A program made the position numbers and the translations under genes. Shown here piece by piece: positions 35,584-48,174 of a stretch of DNA of 64,000 bases (positions are counted from its first letter, which is position 1; the number at the start of each line of letters is the position of its first letter). Source of the stretch: Cryptomeria japonica. Taxonomy: Eukaryota; Streptophyta; Pinopsida; Cupressales; Cupressaceae. The stretch lies in the NCBI RefSeq assembly GCF_030272615.1, contig NC_081409.1:207249190-207313189 (forward strand), given 5' to 3'. Under the pieces are notes generated by a model that searched no databases, was not told the DNA's origin, and worked only from the letters and a program-made list of their open reading frames with translations.

Positions 35584-36978
35584 GCAAAAACTTAGGGGGA
35601 GCTAAATGTTGATCAGATCATTCACCCCCAATGTTGAAAAGGACAAAGGTAATGATAGACTGCTACCAGTATGAGGGAGAAGTTGAGATGATAGAGTGTG
35701 TAATTACTATCTTGGCAACACATTCACACAGGTGAGATGGATCATTGCTGCAAGTGTCAAGTGGATGGTTCAAATTGCAAAATGATAGCAGTGGGATGTG
35801 ACATAGGAAGAAAGGCTAGTGGAAAAAGTATACTAGCAGAGATATTGGATGGGTATAGTAAACTGGCATGTGTAGTATGTTGCTCATAGGGATAGTAACC
35901 GATATTGTAGAATATGTGATTCAATGTATTCTGGTAACAGTACAGTGGCTCTGGTGGCTTGGAAAGAGTAAATTTTGCCTTAGGCAATATTGGAGAAGCA
36001 TTGTTTGGCAATGTGTAGGACCAGTAATTGATCTCATGTATATAAATCCGGATGAGTCAACCAGTTGGATATGTGACATGATGTTGATGTAGGCTGGCAT
36101 TGTGGTCATGAAAGAGGATGTCATAGGATTGTGATGGACATCATGGAAGTGGTATATCATCTATAGATCATAGACGCTCACTTCTACCGACACAAGGTAC
36201 AGATTGAAGAACCGGGTTAAGACCTGACAGGCAAAGAAGACTTGAGATCTATGGTTTAGGAGGAGTTCATAGCCATATCATCTTATTGGTTTTAGACATA
36301 CTGAACATAGTGGTAGATCAGGTAGTTGTTTGACCATACCGATATGTTAGTGACTTTGGGAAGGTGCCTATTCAATTTGTCTATCTATCAAAGTCACAAT
36401 TAGGTTCCCCGAGAGTATAGTAGAAAAGGAAAAGGATTTTCTCATCTGTCATTGGGTCACTGGGTGACAGGAAGTACAATTTGGGTTACAAGTAGAACAA
36501 CCTGCAAAGGAGGAGAAAAGGGCTCACCTAATCAGTGTTGAGCACAAAGAGGGAGAGTTACCTACACAGGGGGAAAATATATCATATTGGTACCTGATTG
36601 CTATCAATGGATTGGTGTCAGAGCAACCCTCACGGATTAAGAATGTAACATTGGTATCAAATTAGCACCAATTGGTATCAGATGCAATAGATGCAGTCTG
36701 ACCGATAGGTAAGTAGTATTCACTGACACACCTTTCAACAATTTGGTGCTTCTGCAATTGGTATTAGACTGATATATAAAATTGGAGTCAGTTGGTGTCT
36801 GAACCCTCCATCTCAAGTGTTGTTGTTTGAGATGATGCAAAGAATAGTGGTAAAAAATTGAGAAGTACTAGTGGAGAAAAGGGAGAGAGAAAATCTGTTA
36901 GTGCCCTTTGCCATTGTTGTCAAAGAGGGAGAGAGAATCTATAGTATCTAGCATACTACATGTGTTGACATCAATTCC
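35584..36978 (+). other. E4 internal non-coding region
   Basis: 1.4 kb with no coding frame. It is studded with purine blocks (GGGGGAGCTAAATG at about 35596, GAGGGAGAGTT at about 36548, GGGGGAAAATAT at about 36570) that look like relics of polypurine tracts. Where an autonomous copia would carry protease, integrase and RT there is nothing recognisable. Confidence 0.6.
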
Positions 36979-36990
36979 AAAGGGGGAGAT
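36979..36990 (+). promoter_or_regulatory. E4 polypurine tract
   Basis: AAAGGGGGAGAT directly before the 3' LTR start TGTTGGCATT, the same arrangement as E3. Confidence 0.88.
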
Positions 36991-37149
36991 TGTTGGCATT
37001 GTGTTGCCATTGATGTCAACTGGTATAAATATCATGGATGTCAACTAGAAGTGTGTGTTCTATTGAGGTCAATCAATATGTAAGCTAGAGTCACCAGAAT
37101 ACATTTTGATGTTGGTAGTGAAGAAACCGGTATGCAATGAACAAGTTAG
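36991..37149 (+). repeat. E4 3' LTR, first part
   Basis: First 159 bp of the 3' LTR, matching 28736-28895. It breaks off at ACAAGTTAG where E5 begins. Confidence 0.88.
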
Positions 37150-38771
37150 TGATGTAGCGTGAGTTGTCTCTCACCAATTTGTGCTACCTTGTCTAGGTAT
37201 CTCCTCCAAGCTACACAAGAACTATCCAATGATTATATAGCTCACACCCTCCAAGGGTCTACAAGAATTACCCTCTCTAAACTTCCCAAGGTCCTTTGGC
37301 TAAGATAAGAACTTGATGTTTTGTGAGTTCCATTTTCTTTCTTCAGAGACCTTGTTTTCCCACCCCATTTCACACTCAACTAGAGAGTTCAACCCCTCTA
37401 CCATAGGTTCTTCATTCCCCACACTGTACACATAAGGATAGATGATTTTGGATGGATTTCCAATGCTAATCCTTTCTCAAGATCTTTAGACATTTACCAA
37501 TTTGGTGTTTTATCCACAAACTGCACTTTTCGGCCTAATAGGAGACCTAATTCTAGTAGCCCTGTTAGCGAGGTATTTTGCATTTACCGGTTAAAATTCC
37601 TTAACAACCCTACAAGATCTTTTAGATTATAGACACCCTTTTGGGGTTTACCTACAATATTTCAAAACTAGAGGTGGGTTTTGTCCTTAACATATCTAAC
37701 CCTTACTAGTTAAATTAGGCCTAATTGCCCCTTTCTAGGCCTAAAAAGTAGGGATTGGTTAAAGCTCCTTCACCGGTCTGATTTACTTTATGAACTGATG
37801 TTGGTTTGAGGTATGTACTTCCATATGGAATTCCAAACTAGTCATACTTCACCTTCACCCACCGGATTCACCCAATTAGGGCATGTTATCCATGATTCTT
37901 AATGCTTGCCAACTCAACGTGCCAAGCTTAGGGTATGGTGGCAAATCTTTAATTTGGCTTCCCCTATCTCAAAACCAAAAAAAATAAAAATTATACAATG
38001 CAACCTAACATTCCACAAGGTTTCAAAGAGGAAATCCACCATGGAACGTTAGGTTGGAGCCATTTTTCTCTCAAAACCCTGGTTTTTAGGACTCTTGCAC
38101 CCACCTGCAACAAAATGAAGATTATAACCAAACTACAACACTTCAAGACTCAAAATAAAAATAAAATGAAGGTAAGACACCAATCTAACAATCCATGACC
38201 CTGTCTTGGATGTGAAAATCCGTACAGGCCATACAAATTTGTAAAGAACAACAAAAACTCAGTAGAACAGACCCAATGGGAAACCAAAACTTGTTTATTT
38301 GTTTTTAGATGTTCAACAACCTTCAACCATTTATCATCGGTCTTTCCAAGCCTTATACAGGCCTTGGAGTAGTTACACACACTCATAACCAACTATGACA
38401 ACCAACTAGTTGTTGGTGTATGAAAATGTTGCAAAGTTGCTATGAGCAACTTTTGCAACTTTTGCGATTTGTTGCATAAGTGAGCAACTTTGCTCAAACC
38501 CAAACTTGGTCTTTGACTCATATAGCGTTAAAAAACTCAAAACAACAACAACCAACCTACATTAACCTAAAAACAACTTATCCTTTTAAGTGCTCTACCT
38601 AGCACCCTTAAGAGCTCACAAGCCAACATTGGTCAAGAAAAGACTCTTAGGGTCCTTACAATCATTTGAGCACACATTCAATGGCCTCTTGGCCTTATTA
38701 CAAAACTAAAATCATGATTCCAACATCCTAGAAACAAACTCAAGAAAAAATTACTAAGTACCCCTGCACCA
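37150..38771 (-). repeat. E5 3' LTR
   Basis: 1,622 bp, matching 51233-52861 throughout. The minus-strand start is TGGTGCAGGGGTAC. A polypurine tract is not obvious beside it; GGGGCTCGAG at about 38793-38802 (minus strand) is a weak candidate. Confidence 0.9.
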
Positions 38772-38834
38772 TACTACCGGGGTAGGAAAGACTCGAGCCC
38801 CTTGAGTGGATAGGGCTTGAATAGTGGTTCCATG

Positions 38835-41800
38835 CTATAGTATATCTCCTTCAAACATCCATGTAGCTTCATATTCAATGAGACCTATCCATTTAACCAA
38901 GTAGTCTGTATAGACTCCTTTCCTAGGCCTTTTGACAATCTTGGAATCTAGAATGCATTCCAATGTCACCGGTTGGCTTGGAGGTAGGTCTTGTATCCAA
39001 TCTACATCTTTAGTAGCAGTAGGCTCTTCTTGGTTTGTAGCTGACTGAGTTCCTTTATACTGATACAAATCACATACACTAAATATTGGCGATATACCCA
39101 AGTTTGGTGGTATCTCCACCTCATAGGTATTGTTGCCATACTTATGCACAACCTTAAGAGGTCCAATCTTCTTCATACATATCTTTCTAGGCTTCCCCTT
39201 AGGGAGTCTCTCCTTTCTCAAGTAGGCCATAACCAGATCACCTATCTTGTAGTGTACTTCTCTTCTTTTTTTGTTTGCTTGTCTCTTGTATTTCTCATTA
39301 TTCTGCTGCAATATTTTCTTGACTTGTTCATGGATCTCCTTCATATTCTCTGCAAAGTTTTCACCTTGGGCACTCATGTGGGCCATGGAAATGAGATCTC
39401 TGAGTTCTAAAATACCCCTTGAATGACATCCATATACAATCTCAAATGGACTCTGACCTATGATCCTATTGACAGAGTCATTATAGGCATACTCTGCTTG
39501 TCACAATACTAGATCCCAAGCTTGACCATGTTGTTTGGTGAGACATCTCAACAAATCACCCAAGGACCTATTAACTACTTTAGTTTGACCATCAAATTTT
39601 GGATGGTATAGAGATGAAAAAGAAAGGTTAGTACCAAGTTTCTTCCACAAGGTTCGCCAAAAGTGGCTCACAAATTTTGTATCTCTATCACTCACAATGC
39701 TAAGGGGTAAACCATGGATCCTTACAATCTCTTTGAAGAACAACCCTGCTATGTAGGAGGTATCATTAGTGCATTTTCAAGGCACAAAGTGTTCCATCTT
39801 TCTAAATCTATCCACTATGACATAGACACTGTCATATCCTCTTGGATTTCTAGGTAAACCAAGAGCAAAGTTCATACTCACACACTCCCATGGGCTTGTT
39901 GGTATGGAAAGAGGCTGATATAAACCTGCATTGCTGGAGGTACCCTTAGCCCTTTGACAAATAACACATTTCTCCATAAATATTCTAACATCTGATTGTA
40001 GTTTAGGCCAATGGTAGAACCTACCAACCTACTCTAAGGTCTTGTCAAGACCAACATGTCCACTTAGACTTCCTTGATGCTTCTCCTTGATGATATTGTC
40101 TCTCATGGAGCACTGTGGTATGCAAAGTAGGTGTCCTTTAAATTATAAGTCTTCCTACAACATAAAATCATAATAGGCAACCTGACAAGCATTAGCAAAC
40201 TTTGAGAAAACATCATATGCTTCACCAAAATATTTGCTACCTTGGTAGAGGTCTTTGAGGTCATTTAACCCCACACTTTGTAGCTATACTTCTTGAATGG
40301 TTAGTACCCTTCTGCTACCTTATTGGTGACTCCTTTCTTGTGCTTGATGGAAAAGGTGTAGGCCTAGAAATACTCAACCTACTTGAGATGTATTTGATTC
40401 AATTTCTCCTACACATTTAAAAAACTAAGTGCATGATTATCAGCGTAGACTATGAACTCTTTAGGTATCAAATAATGCCGCCACTTCTTGAGTGCTTGGA
40501 CCATGGTATATAACTCTAGATCATAGGTAGAATACTTTTGTTTTGCCTCATTTACCTTCTCAGAGAAAAATGCAACTGGGTGACCTTCTTGGCTCAAAAC
40601 AGCCCCTATAGCCAACTTGCTAGCATCACACTCCACAGTGAAGAGATGATTAAAATCAGGGACCTAAGGTAAGGAAGTTCTGCTACCTCTTGTTTTAACA
40701 ACTCAAACCCCTTGTCTATTGCACTAGTCCACTTAAATTGACATTTTATTCCACCTTTTATGGTGTTCAAGATAGGTGCACGCACATGGCTAAAACCTCT
40801 AATGAATTTCCTATAGAAAGAAGCCAACCCATGGAAACTTCTTACATCTCCTATTGACTTAGGAGTAGGCCAATTCACTATTACTTCCATTTTTGATGGA
40901 TCCATTTTTAAACAACCTTGATAAACTACAAAACCAAGATACACCAATTCATTTTTTAAAAACTCACATTTATCCAAGTTGATCATCAACTTTTCTTGAT
41001 GTAGCTTCCTCAAAACTTGATTCAAATGTTTGATATGCTCCTCCTTTGACTTGCTAAATATCAAAATGTCATCAAGATAAACAATGACAAAATTACCAAT
41101 GAACTCTGCAAGAACTTCATTCATGAGTCTCATGAAGGTGCTAGGTGCATTTGTGAGCCCAAAAGACACCACCAACCATTCATAGAGCCCTTCATTTGTT
41201 TTAAAGTCTATCATCCATTCATCACCAGGTACGATCCTAATTTGATTATAACTGGATTTCAAATCCACCTTAGAAAAGTAACAAGCTCCACCTAGGTACT
41301 CCATTATATCCTCAATCCTTGGCATTGGAAACCGATATCTAATTGTGATTTTGTTGATGGCCTTGAATCAATGCACATCGTCCACTTGCCATCTTTCTTC
41401 GATGCTAAAACTGTAGGCACTGCACATGGACACAAACTCTTCTTTATCAACCCCTTATATAGAAGTTCCTGCACTTTCTTTGCTATTTCCTCATTTTGAG
41501 TAGGTCTCATTTTGTTAGCAACTTTGTTTGGCAAAGTTGAACCAGGTATGAGGTCTATCTGATGGTTAACATCTCTCATAAGGGGTAAGGCATCAAACAT
41601 CTCATTGACAACTATGTATTTGTACCGGTCTAGCAAGGTCTGCACCTCTTGAGGTATCACTGATTTGGTTTTAGTCTTTGTCTCTTCTTTGGGATTCACT
41701 ATGAGTGCACATCCTTGGTTCCCTTCATGCTTCAACAACTTCAAGAACTCTTTCCCACTGAGAAACATAACACTTGATCCAACATGTCTTTCTTCACTCT

Positions 41801-41935
41801 GATCAATCAAGGGATCCATTTGAAACTTTCTACCCTCCTTGGTGATAACATAGGAATTCTTCTCCCCACCATGCATGGCTTTGACATCATACTGCCAAGG
41901 TCATCCTAACAACAAGTGACATGCATCCATGGGTA
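38835..41935 (-). pseudogene. E5 pol: protease tail, RT, RNase H, integrase, chromodomain
   Basis: Starts inside the protease (PMDACHLLLG) immediately at the E6 insertion. RT has KVDLKSSYNQI and YLDD at 41068-41079 (41325-40606). A frameshift separates the preceding block (41876-41304), and another separates RNase H (40636-40409; MECDAS, YADNHAL). The segment 40400-40000 is badly scrambled. Integrase runs from CVICQRAKGTSS (about 39960) through SMNF, SDRD and DGQTKVVNRS. The catalytic Glu of GQTE is Lys here. The chromodomain (DYLVKWIGLIEYEATW, about 38850-38900) closes the ORF at 38835. Confidence 0.87.
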
Positions 41936-41940
41936 ATATG

Positions 41941-43488
41941 TGGTGCAGGAGCACCTAGTTTTGAGCTTGTTTTTCTACATTTTGGGGTGTTAGTCTTTAG
42001 GTTGGTTTTGTTTTGTGAATAATGGACTAGTCATAGGTCCACATGTGTGTTTTCTATGCATTTGGAATTTGAATGTCAATGAGATCATGTGTTTACTCAA
42101 TTTTGGCTTATAAGCCCTTGTAAGCCTAAAATGGCATAAACATGCATTTTGGTGTCAAACATCTTGAAAAGCCTTGTTTGGAATTGAGACATGTCATGTT
42201 AGTGGTTTTAAGTCATTCTAAGTGGTTTATAATGAGAGACAAAGCCTGAAATACAAAAATGCACTTTTTGGCAAAAGTTGTTAATGTTGCTTGACAACAT
42301 TTTGCAACTTTTTACAAGTTTGAGAAAATCGATGGTTAAAGAAACCGATGGAAGAGTTAGTTAGGACCAAAATGGCATATAAATTCCCCGAGTATGAATG
42401 TAATCAGGTTGGTGAACGTCTGGAGAGAAACACAATACATCTTTAAGACCTTTTTCCAATTTTTACCTTGTATTTTCTCAAATTCGGAGTAGTAGTTTGT
42501 ACTTCATGGATTAATTTCATTGTTGTTATTTGATAATTGATTTGCATATTTTCTTGTAGTGCTCAGGAAGCATTTAAGTTAGTCTTTGTTGCAGGGTTGA
42601 ATTGAGTTTTTAATTTTGATAGCTCTTGGCTTGAGCAAGGGTTTTAGAGGCCCAAACATAGCTTGACGTCCTTTGAGTTTCTCTCAATAACCCTTGGGAA
42701 TTGAGCCATGGAACCTTTGTATAGTGTAAATAATATTTTTTTTGATTTGGAGGTCATTGAAAGTCTATTGGACATCATTTCCTAGGTGAGCTCAGTCATA
42801 GCCCGGTTAGGAAGTGATTGAAATTTTGCAAGTGTTTGCAGAGATGAGTAGGTTTGGAGTTTTCAAGTGTTTGGAATGGGAAAGTGGGGTGTGGAAGAGC
42901 CTATGTGGAAGTTTTGTGGTGTGGAAGATCAGGGAAGACATTAAAACCTTGGAAAAAGACCAAAAAGACCTAAAAACCCTTCAAATTTGCCATTTTCGGG
43001 TTCTGTACCTGTACGGACAGACCTAGTTTCCTCACTTCATGAATCTTAGAGTTCTTCTAAAAGGGTACTCAAATCATAAATGATGATTCTTGGCCCTTTG
43101 GGAAAATTTTTAATATTTCCAAAAAAACTAGTTAGGTAGGGCTAATTGGGGCTCTAGGCCTAGAAAATAGGGAAAGGAAGGAGCGATGGAGAAATGAGTG
43201 AAACCTAAACACAAAACCAGCTGATTGGTTTGGAAAAACATTAAGGAAACCTACTACAACCCCTGCAATCATATATTATAAGTTTGATAGAATAAGGTTG
43301 GATTTACTCTTGTGAATCTTAACCATGTTTGAGCAATCAGTGAGCACATTTTGGTTGGGAGCGCTCCTAAAGAGTTTGGATGTTTAGATTGGTTGATAGA
43401 CCAGAGTAGAGTGAAGAGAACTCACTAAGACATCACTTGACTTCCCTTTGGAGAAGGATTGACTCTCTTTGAGTACCCTTCCCCATCA
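41941..43488 (+). repeat. E6 5' LTR
   Basis: 1,548 bp, from TGGTGCAGGAGCACC to CTTCCCCATCA. Matches 48175-49738. Confidence 0.93.
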
Positions 43489-43491
43489 TAG

Positions 43492-43504
43492 TGGTATCAG
43501 AGCC
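43492..43504 (+). promoter_or_regulatory. E6 primer-binding site
   Basis: TGGTATCAGAGCC, three bases after the LTR end: a perfect initiator-Met match. Confidence 0.95.
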
Positions 43505-43530
43505 ACCAAGATTTGGGAAGAAGCCGGTAC

Positions 43531-44523
43531 ATGACAAACACTGAATCAGTAGGAGAAAATAGTCTAAGGATGGTGACCAATGCAGAGTTAGCCAAGAAGG
43601 TAGAAGACCAAGAGGATGAGAATAGACTCCTAAGGGAAAGATTACTCAAATTGGAGAGAAAACTTGACGCAGTTGAAGACAAGACTAAGAAAGTGACAAT
43701 TAAGGTCAATGAAGGGAAGGGTAAAGAAGTTGTAGAAGAGGATAACACACCTGAACCATACCCTATTCTACCTAAAGAACCTTTCCTTAGAGAAATCAAA
43801 GCCTTAGGAGGAAAATAATTGGAAGGAGTGCCACTTTTGGTGGAAAAATGGAACCTAAAGTAGTCATGGAATGGATTCAAGGATTGGAGAATCACTTTGA
43901 ATGTGATGGAATCCGCGAGGCACAAAAGGTGAAGGTAGCCAAGTCTAGATTGAGAGAAGCAGCCTTGACCTGGTGGAAGTTCATCCAAGAAGAGAGGAAA
44001 AATGAAGGTAAGAACCTAATAGCCACTTGGAAAGGAATGTTAGCCAAGGTGAAAGAAGCATACATCCCTGAAGATTATGAGATCCAATTGCACAAGAGGA
44101 GACAAAACTTGAGTCAAAGAGACTTGGATGTGAGCAGCTACACTTAGGAATTTTAGAAGTTGTGCCTTAGATCAATGTGGTAGAGGATGAAAGCATCAAG
44201 GTATCTAGATACTTGAATAGCTTGAGATGGAATATTCAAGAGGAATTGAGTTTGTTATGTCCTAATACCATTCATAAGTGCTATCAATTGGCACTCAAGG
44301 TGGAAGGACAGAGCAAAAAGAAACAAGAGCAAAGCAACAAAGGCAAAGAAAGAGGGAGAGATGGCAAAGGTCAAAGAGGTAGCTTTGGTGAAAGAAGTGT
44401 AGACCAAAGATCCCAAGGGGAATCCAAGTTGGTTGAGCAAAGTGGGGATTCCAATAGCAAGAGTAGCTATAAAGGAAGGGGATCTAGAAACTCTGGTAGA
44501 GGGAGGTCTAGTGGATCAGGATG
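43531..44523 (+). pseudogene. E6 gag
   Basis: The start is the first ATG (43531, MTNTESVGE), 27 bases past the PBS. A short N-terminal coiled coil (NRLLRERLLKLERKLDAV) is followed, after a frameshift at about 43820, by the Retrotrans_gag domain (MEWIQGLENHFECDG...WKGMLAKVKEAYIPEDYE, 43848-44140). A second frameshift at about 44160 leads to a basic RG/S-rich tail. A relic of the zinc knuckle (KC*NGHQLRHPTYRCPEK) lies just after the stop at 44522. Three frames are used, so gag is more damaged than pol. Confidence 0.85.
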
Positions 44524-44766
44524 AGGGTCCTATTTTGCCATAATGAAGTGCTAAAATGGCCATCAACTTAGACACCCGACCTATAGATGTCCTGAGAAGT
44601 CTTCTTCATCCCAAGGAGGTGAGAGGAGAGTAAATTATGCTCAAGAGGACGCAACAAACATGAAAGCATCAGAAGTGAGTTGGATTCAGAGGTTGGAGAG
44701 AATCTTATGATAAGAAGACTCTTGATTAAATAACCGGTTAAAGAGGAACCTAGCCAAAGGAGATCC

Positions 44767-47700
44767 TTGTTTAGGATAAAATGCAAGATCATGGGAAAGG
44801 TATGTAGAGTGGTGGTGGATTCAGGATCCACATATAACACAGTTTCAGAGGAAGCAGTGAGTAAGCTCAACTTACCAAGAATAACACATAGTGATCCTTA
44901 TAGGGTTACATGGCTCAACAAGGGGCAACATGTTCTTGTGAATGAACAAACTTGGGTGGAGTTCACTATAAGAGGCTACAAGGATAGAATCTTGTGTGAC
45001 ATCTTGCCCATGGATGCTTGCCACCTACTTCTAGGTAGGCCATGGTAGTTTGATAGAAAAGAAATACACCATGGAGAGAAGAATGCTTATACCTTTCAAA
45101 AGGATGGAACCACCTACAAAATTCAGTCCATAGGAGACCAAGTAGAGGGCAGATAAAAATGTTGTAATGTGATGTCAGTTGGTGAGAAAGAGTTCATCAA
45201 CACACTGAAGGAAGAAGGAGTGGGGTTTGCCATTGTAGTAAAGCCAAAACAAGACAACAAAGAGAAGAAAGTATGCATTCCTAAAGAAGTGCAGCAGGTC
45301 CTAAATTAGTTTAAGGACATTATCAGTGATGGAACACCAGCAACATTGCCTCCTCAATGTGCCATAAGTCACCAAATTGATTTCATACCTGGAGCTTCAT
45401 TGCCCAAAAAGGAAGCTTACAAAATGACACCGGATCAGAACAAGGAGATAGCAAAGAAAATACAAAAACTCTTAGACAATGGACTAATAAGAATAAGCAT
45501 CAACCCATGTGCAGTACCCACCATTTTGGCCCCAAAGAAGGGAGGAACTTGGAGACTTTGCACCAATTCTAGACCCATAAACCAGATTACTATCAGGTAT
45601 AGATTTCCCACTCCAAGGATTGAGGACTTGATGGATTGTTTGGGAGGTGCTGAATACTTCACCAAGATAGATCTCAAGAGTGGTTACCACCAAATCAAAA
45701 TCAAGGAGGGTGATGAATGGAAGACAACCTTCAAGACCACATAAGGACTTTATGAATGACTTGTTATGCCATTTGGACTCACAAATTCTCCTAGCACATT
45801 CATGAGACTCATGAATGAAGTACTCAAGGAATATATTGGTAAATTTGTTGTTGTTTACTTAGATGACATCTTAATTTTTAGAAAGTTTAAAGATGAACAT
45901 CTTAAGCATATAGAGATTGTATTGAGGAAACTATTTGTTGAGCAACTAACCATCAATTTGGAGAAATGTGAGTTTATGAAACAAGAGTTGGTTTATCCTG
46001 GGTTTGTAATCTCAAGAGGTGTTTTGAAAATGGATGCTTCCAAGGTGGAAGCTATAATCAGTTGGCCTACACCTAAGACAACAAGTAAAGTAATAAGTTT
46101 TCATGGCTTGGCTCAATTCTATAGAAAGTTCATCAGAGGATTTAGTGAAATATGTGCCCCCATGCTTGAGACAATCAAGGGAGGTATGAAAATCAAGTTT
46201 CAATGGACAAAGGAAGCACAAAGAGGATTTGAGCTCTTGAAGAAAAAGGTGGTTACTCAACTGGTACTCATTCTTCCAAGCTTTGACAAGCTCTTCACCA
46301 TTGAATGTGATGCAAGAAACATAGCAGTTAGAGCATTTTTAAGCCAAGACAATAGACCGGTTGCATTTTTCAGTGAGAATCTCAATGATGCAAAGAAAAG
46401 GTATTACTCATATGATTTGGAGTTGCATGCACTTGTCCAATCCCTTAGGAAATGGAGGCATTATTTGATGCCTAAGGAATTTGTGGTTTATACTGATAAT
46501 CAAGCTCTTAGCTTTCTCAATTCTCAAGAAAAGTTGAACCATAGGCATATTAAATGGGTATAGTATTTGCAGTCATACACCTTTACCATTAAACAAAAGA
46601 AAGGAAAATTTAATAAAGTAGCCGATTCATTGAGTAGAAGGTTATTAACAGTGCAAGAAGTGCATCTCAAAAGCATTGGAGTGGAAAGTTTCAAGGATTT
46701 GTATGAAGATGATGAAGATTTTGTTACTGCCTACAAGGTTTTCAAAGAGTTTGGAAACCATTTTCATAGTGAATATGCAGATTACACCTTACAAGATGAA
46801 CTTTTGTTCAAAGGAGGACAACTATGTGTACCTATAGGGTATATGAGAGAAAATTTGATGCAAGAGAAGCACAATGGATGCCTAAGTGGACATTTTGGTT
46901 TGAACAAGACTTTGGAACTTGTCCAAAGATTCTACTATTGGCCTAAGATGAAGAGAGATATCAGGAGATATGTGGAACAATGTGTGGTTTTCCAAAGAGC
47001 TAAGGGTACCTCTTCCAATGCTAGTCTTTATCAGCCCTTACTTATCCCAAACTGGCCATGAGAGTGTGTAAGTATGGATTTTGTTGTTGGTTTGCCTAAA
47101 ACCAAATCAGGTTTTAATAGCATCTATGTTGTGGTAGATAGGTTTAGCAAGATGGCCCCTTTTATTCCATGTAAGGTCACTCATGATGCTAGTTACATTT
47201 CTCATTTTTTTTTCAAGGAAGTTATTAGGATTCATGGTTTACCTATCAACATTGTATCAGATAGAGATGCAAATTTTATTGGTCATTTTTGGAAGACTTT
47301 GTGGCAGAGGTTGCGTACTAACTTGTCTTTTAGTTCAGCCTATCATCCTCAAATAGATGGCCAAATAGATGTGGTCAATAGAACACTTGGAAAAATTCTT
47401 AGATGTCTAACAAAAGAATGTGGACAAGTTTGGGATCAGATCATCCATCAAGTTGAGTTTTCCTACAATGACAGTGTGAATAGGTCTACCAGTAAAATCC
47501 CTTTTGAAATTGTGTATGGCCTTCATCCTAGAGGTGTTTGGAGCTCAAAGATGTTGGAAAGATGGGACAGTAGAGGGGACATTATTTGGACATGGCTCAA
47601 TCCATGCAAGAGGTTCATGAGAAGGTTAGGACAGCCCTATTAGACACCACTCAAAGACTCAAGGAAATAGTAGATGAGAAAAGAAAGGATATCCAATTTG

Positions 47701-48151
47701 CAGTTGGGGACATGGTCATGGTTCATTTGAACACAACAAGGCTTTAGAAAGGTGTCCCTAGTAAGCTTTAGATGAGGAGGATTGGTCCTTGCAAAATCTT
47801 GGCCAAGTATGGCAACAATGCTTACAAGTTGGACCTACTCAGTGATATGGCTTTATCTCCCATCTTTAATGTTACAGATTTGGTGTAGTCTAAGGGCACA
47901 CTTCTAGAAGAAGATAGTAGAGTCTTAGAGGTCTCTCAAGAACTTTCAGACCTTCCCTTACCACCTGCACCCATTCCACAAGCCGAGAAGGTGTTAGACT
48001 CTAGAGTTTTTAAGAAAACAAGGCATATAGTCTATATGGAGCACTTGATTAAATGGCTGCACCTTCCAGCATCTGAGGCTACTTGGGTACCTAAGGTAGA
48101 CTTTTCTAAGCTTGGATTTCCCCTTTCTTTGTTGCCTCAAGGAGTCACTTG
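44767..48151 (+). pseudogene. E6 pol: protease, RT, RNase H, integrase, chromodomain
   Basis: One frame runs from 44767 to 47640. Protease has VVVDSGSTYNTVS (active site intact) and DACHLLLGRPW. RT has KIDLKSGYHQI and YLDD at 45856-45867. RNase H has IECDARN and [10 protein letters not shown]. Integrase has the HHCC finger (GHFGLNKTLE...CVVFQRA, one Cys is Phe), SMDF, SDRD and DGQIDVVNR, where the catalytic Glu is Asp. In-frame stops lie at 45046, 45154, 45307, 45742, 45757, 46561, 47059 and 47641. After a frameshift near 47550 the integrase tail and a divergent chromodomain (EHLIKWLHLPASEATW, about 48030-48085) follow, ending at 48151. Confidence 0.92.
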
Positions 48152-48159
48152 ACTTCTTT

Positions 48160-48174
48160 CTCAGTGGGGGAGTA
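48160..48174 (+). promoter_or_regulatory. E6 polypurine tract
   Basis: A purine stretch containing AGTGGGGGAG lies just before the 3' LTR start at 48175, separated from it by TA. Confidence 0.8.
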
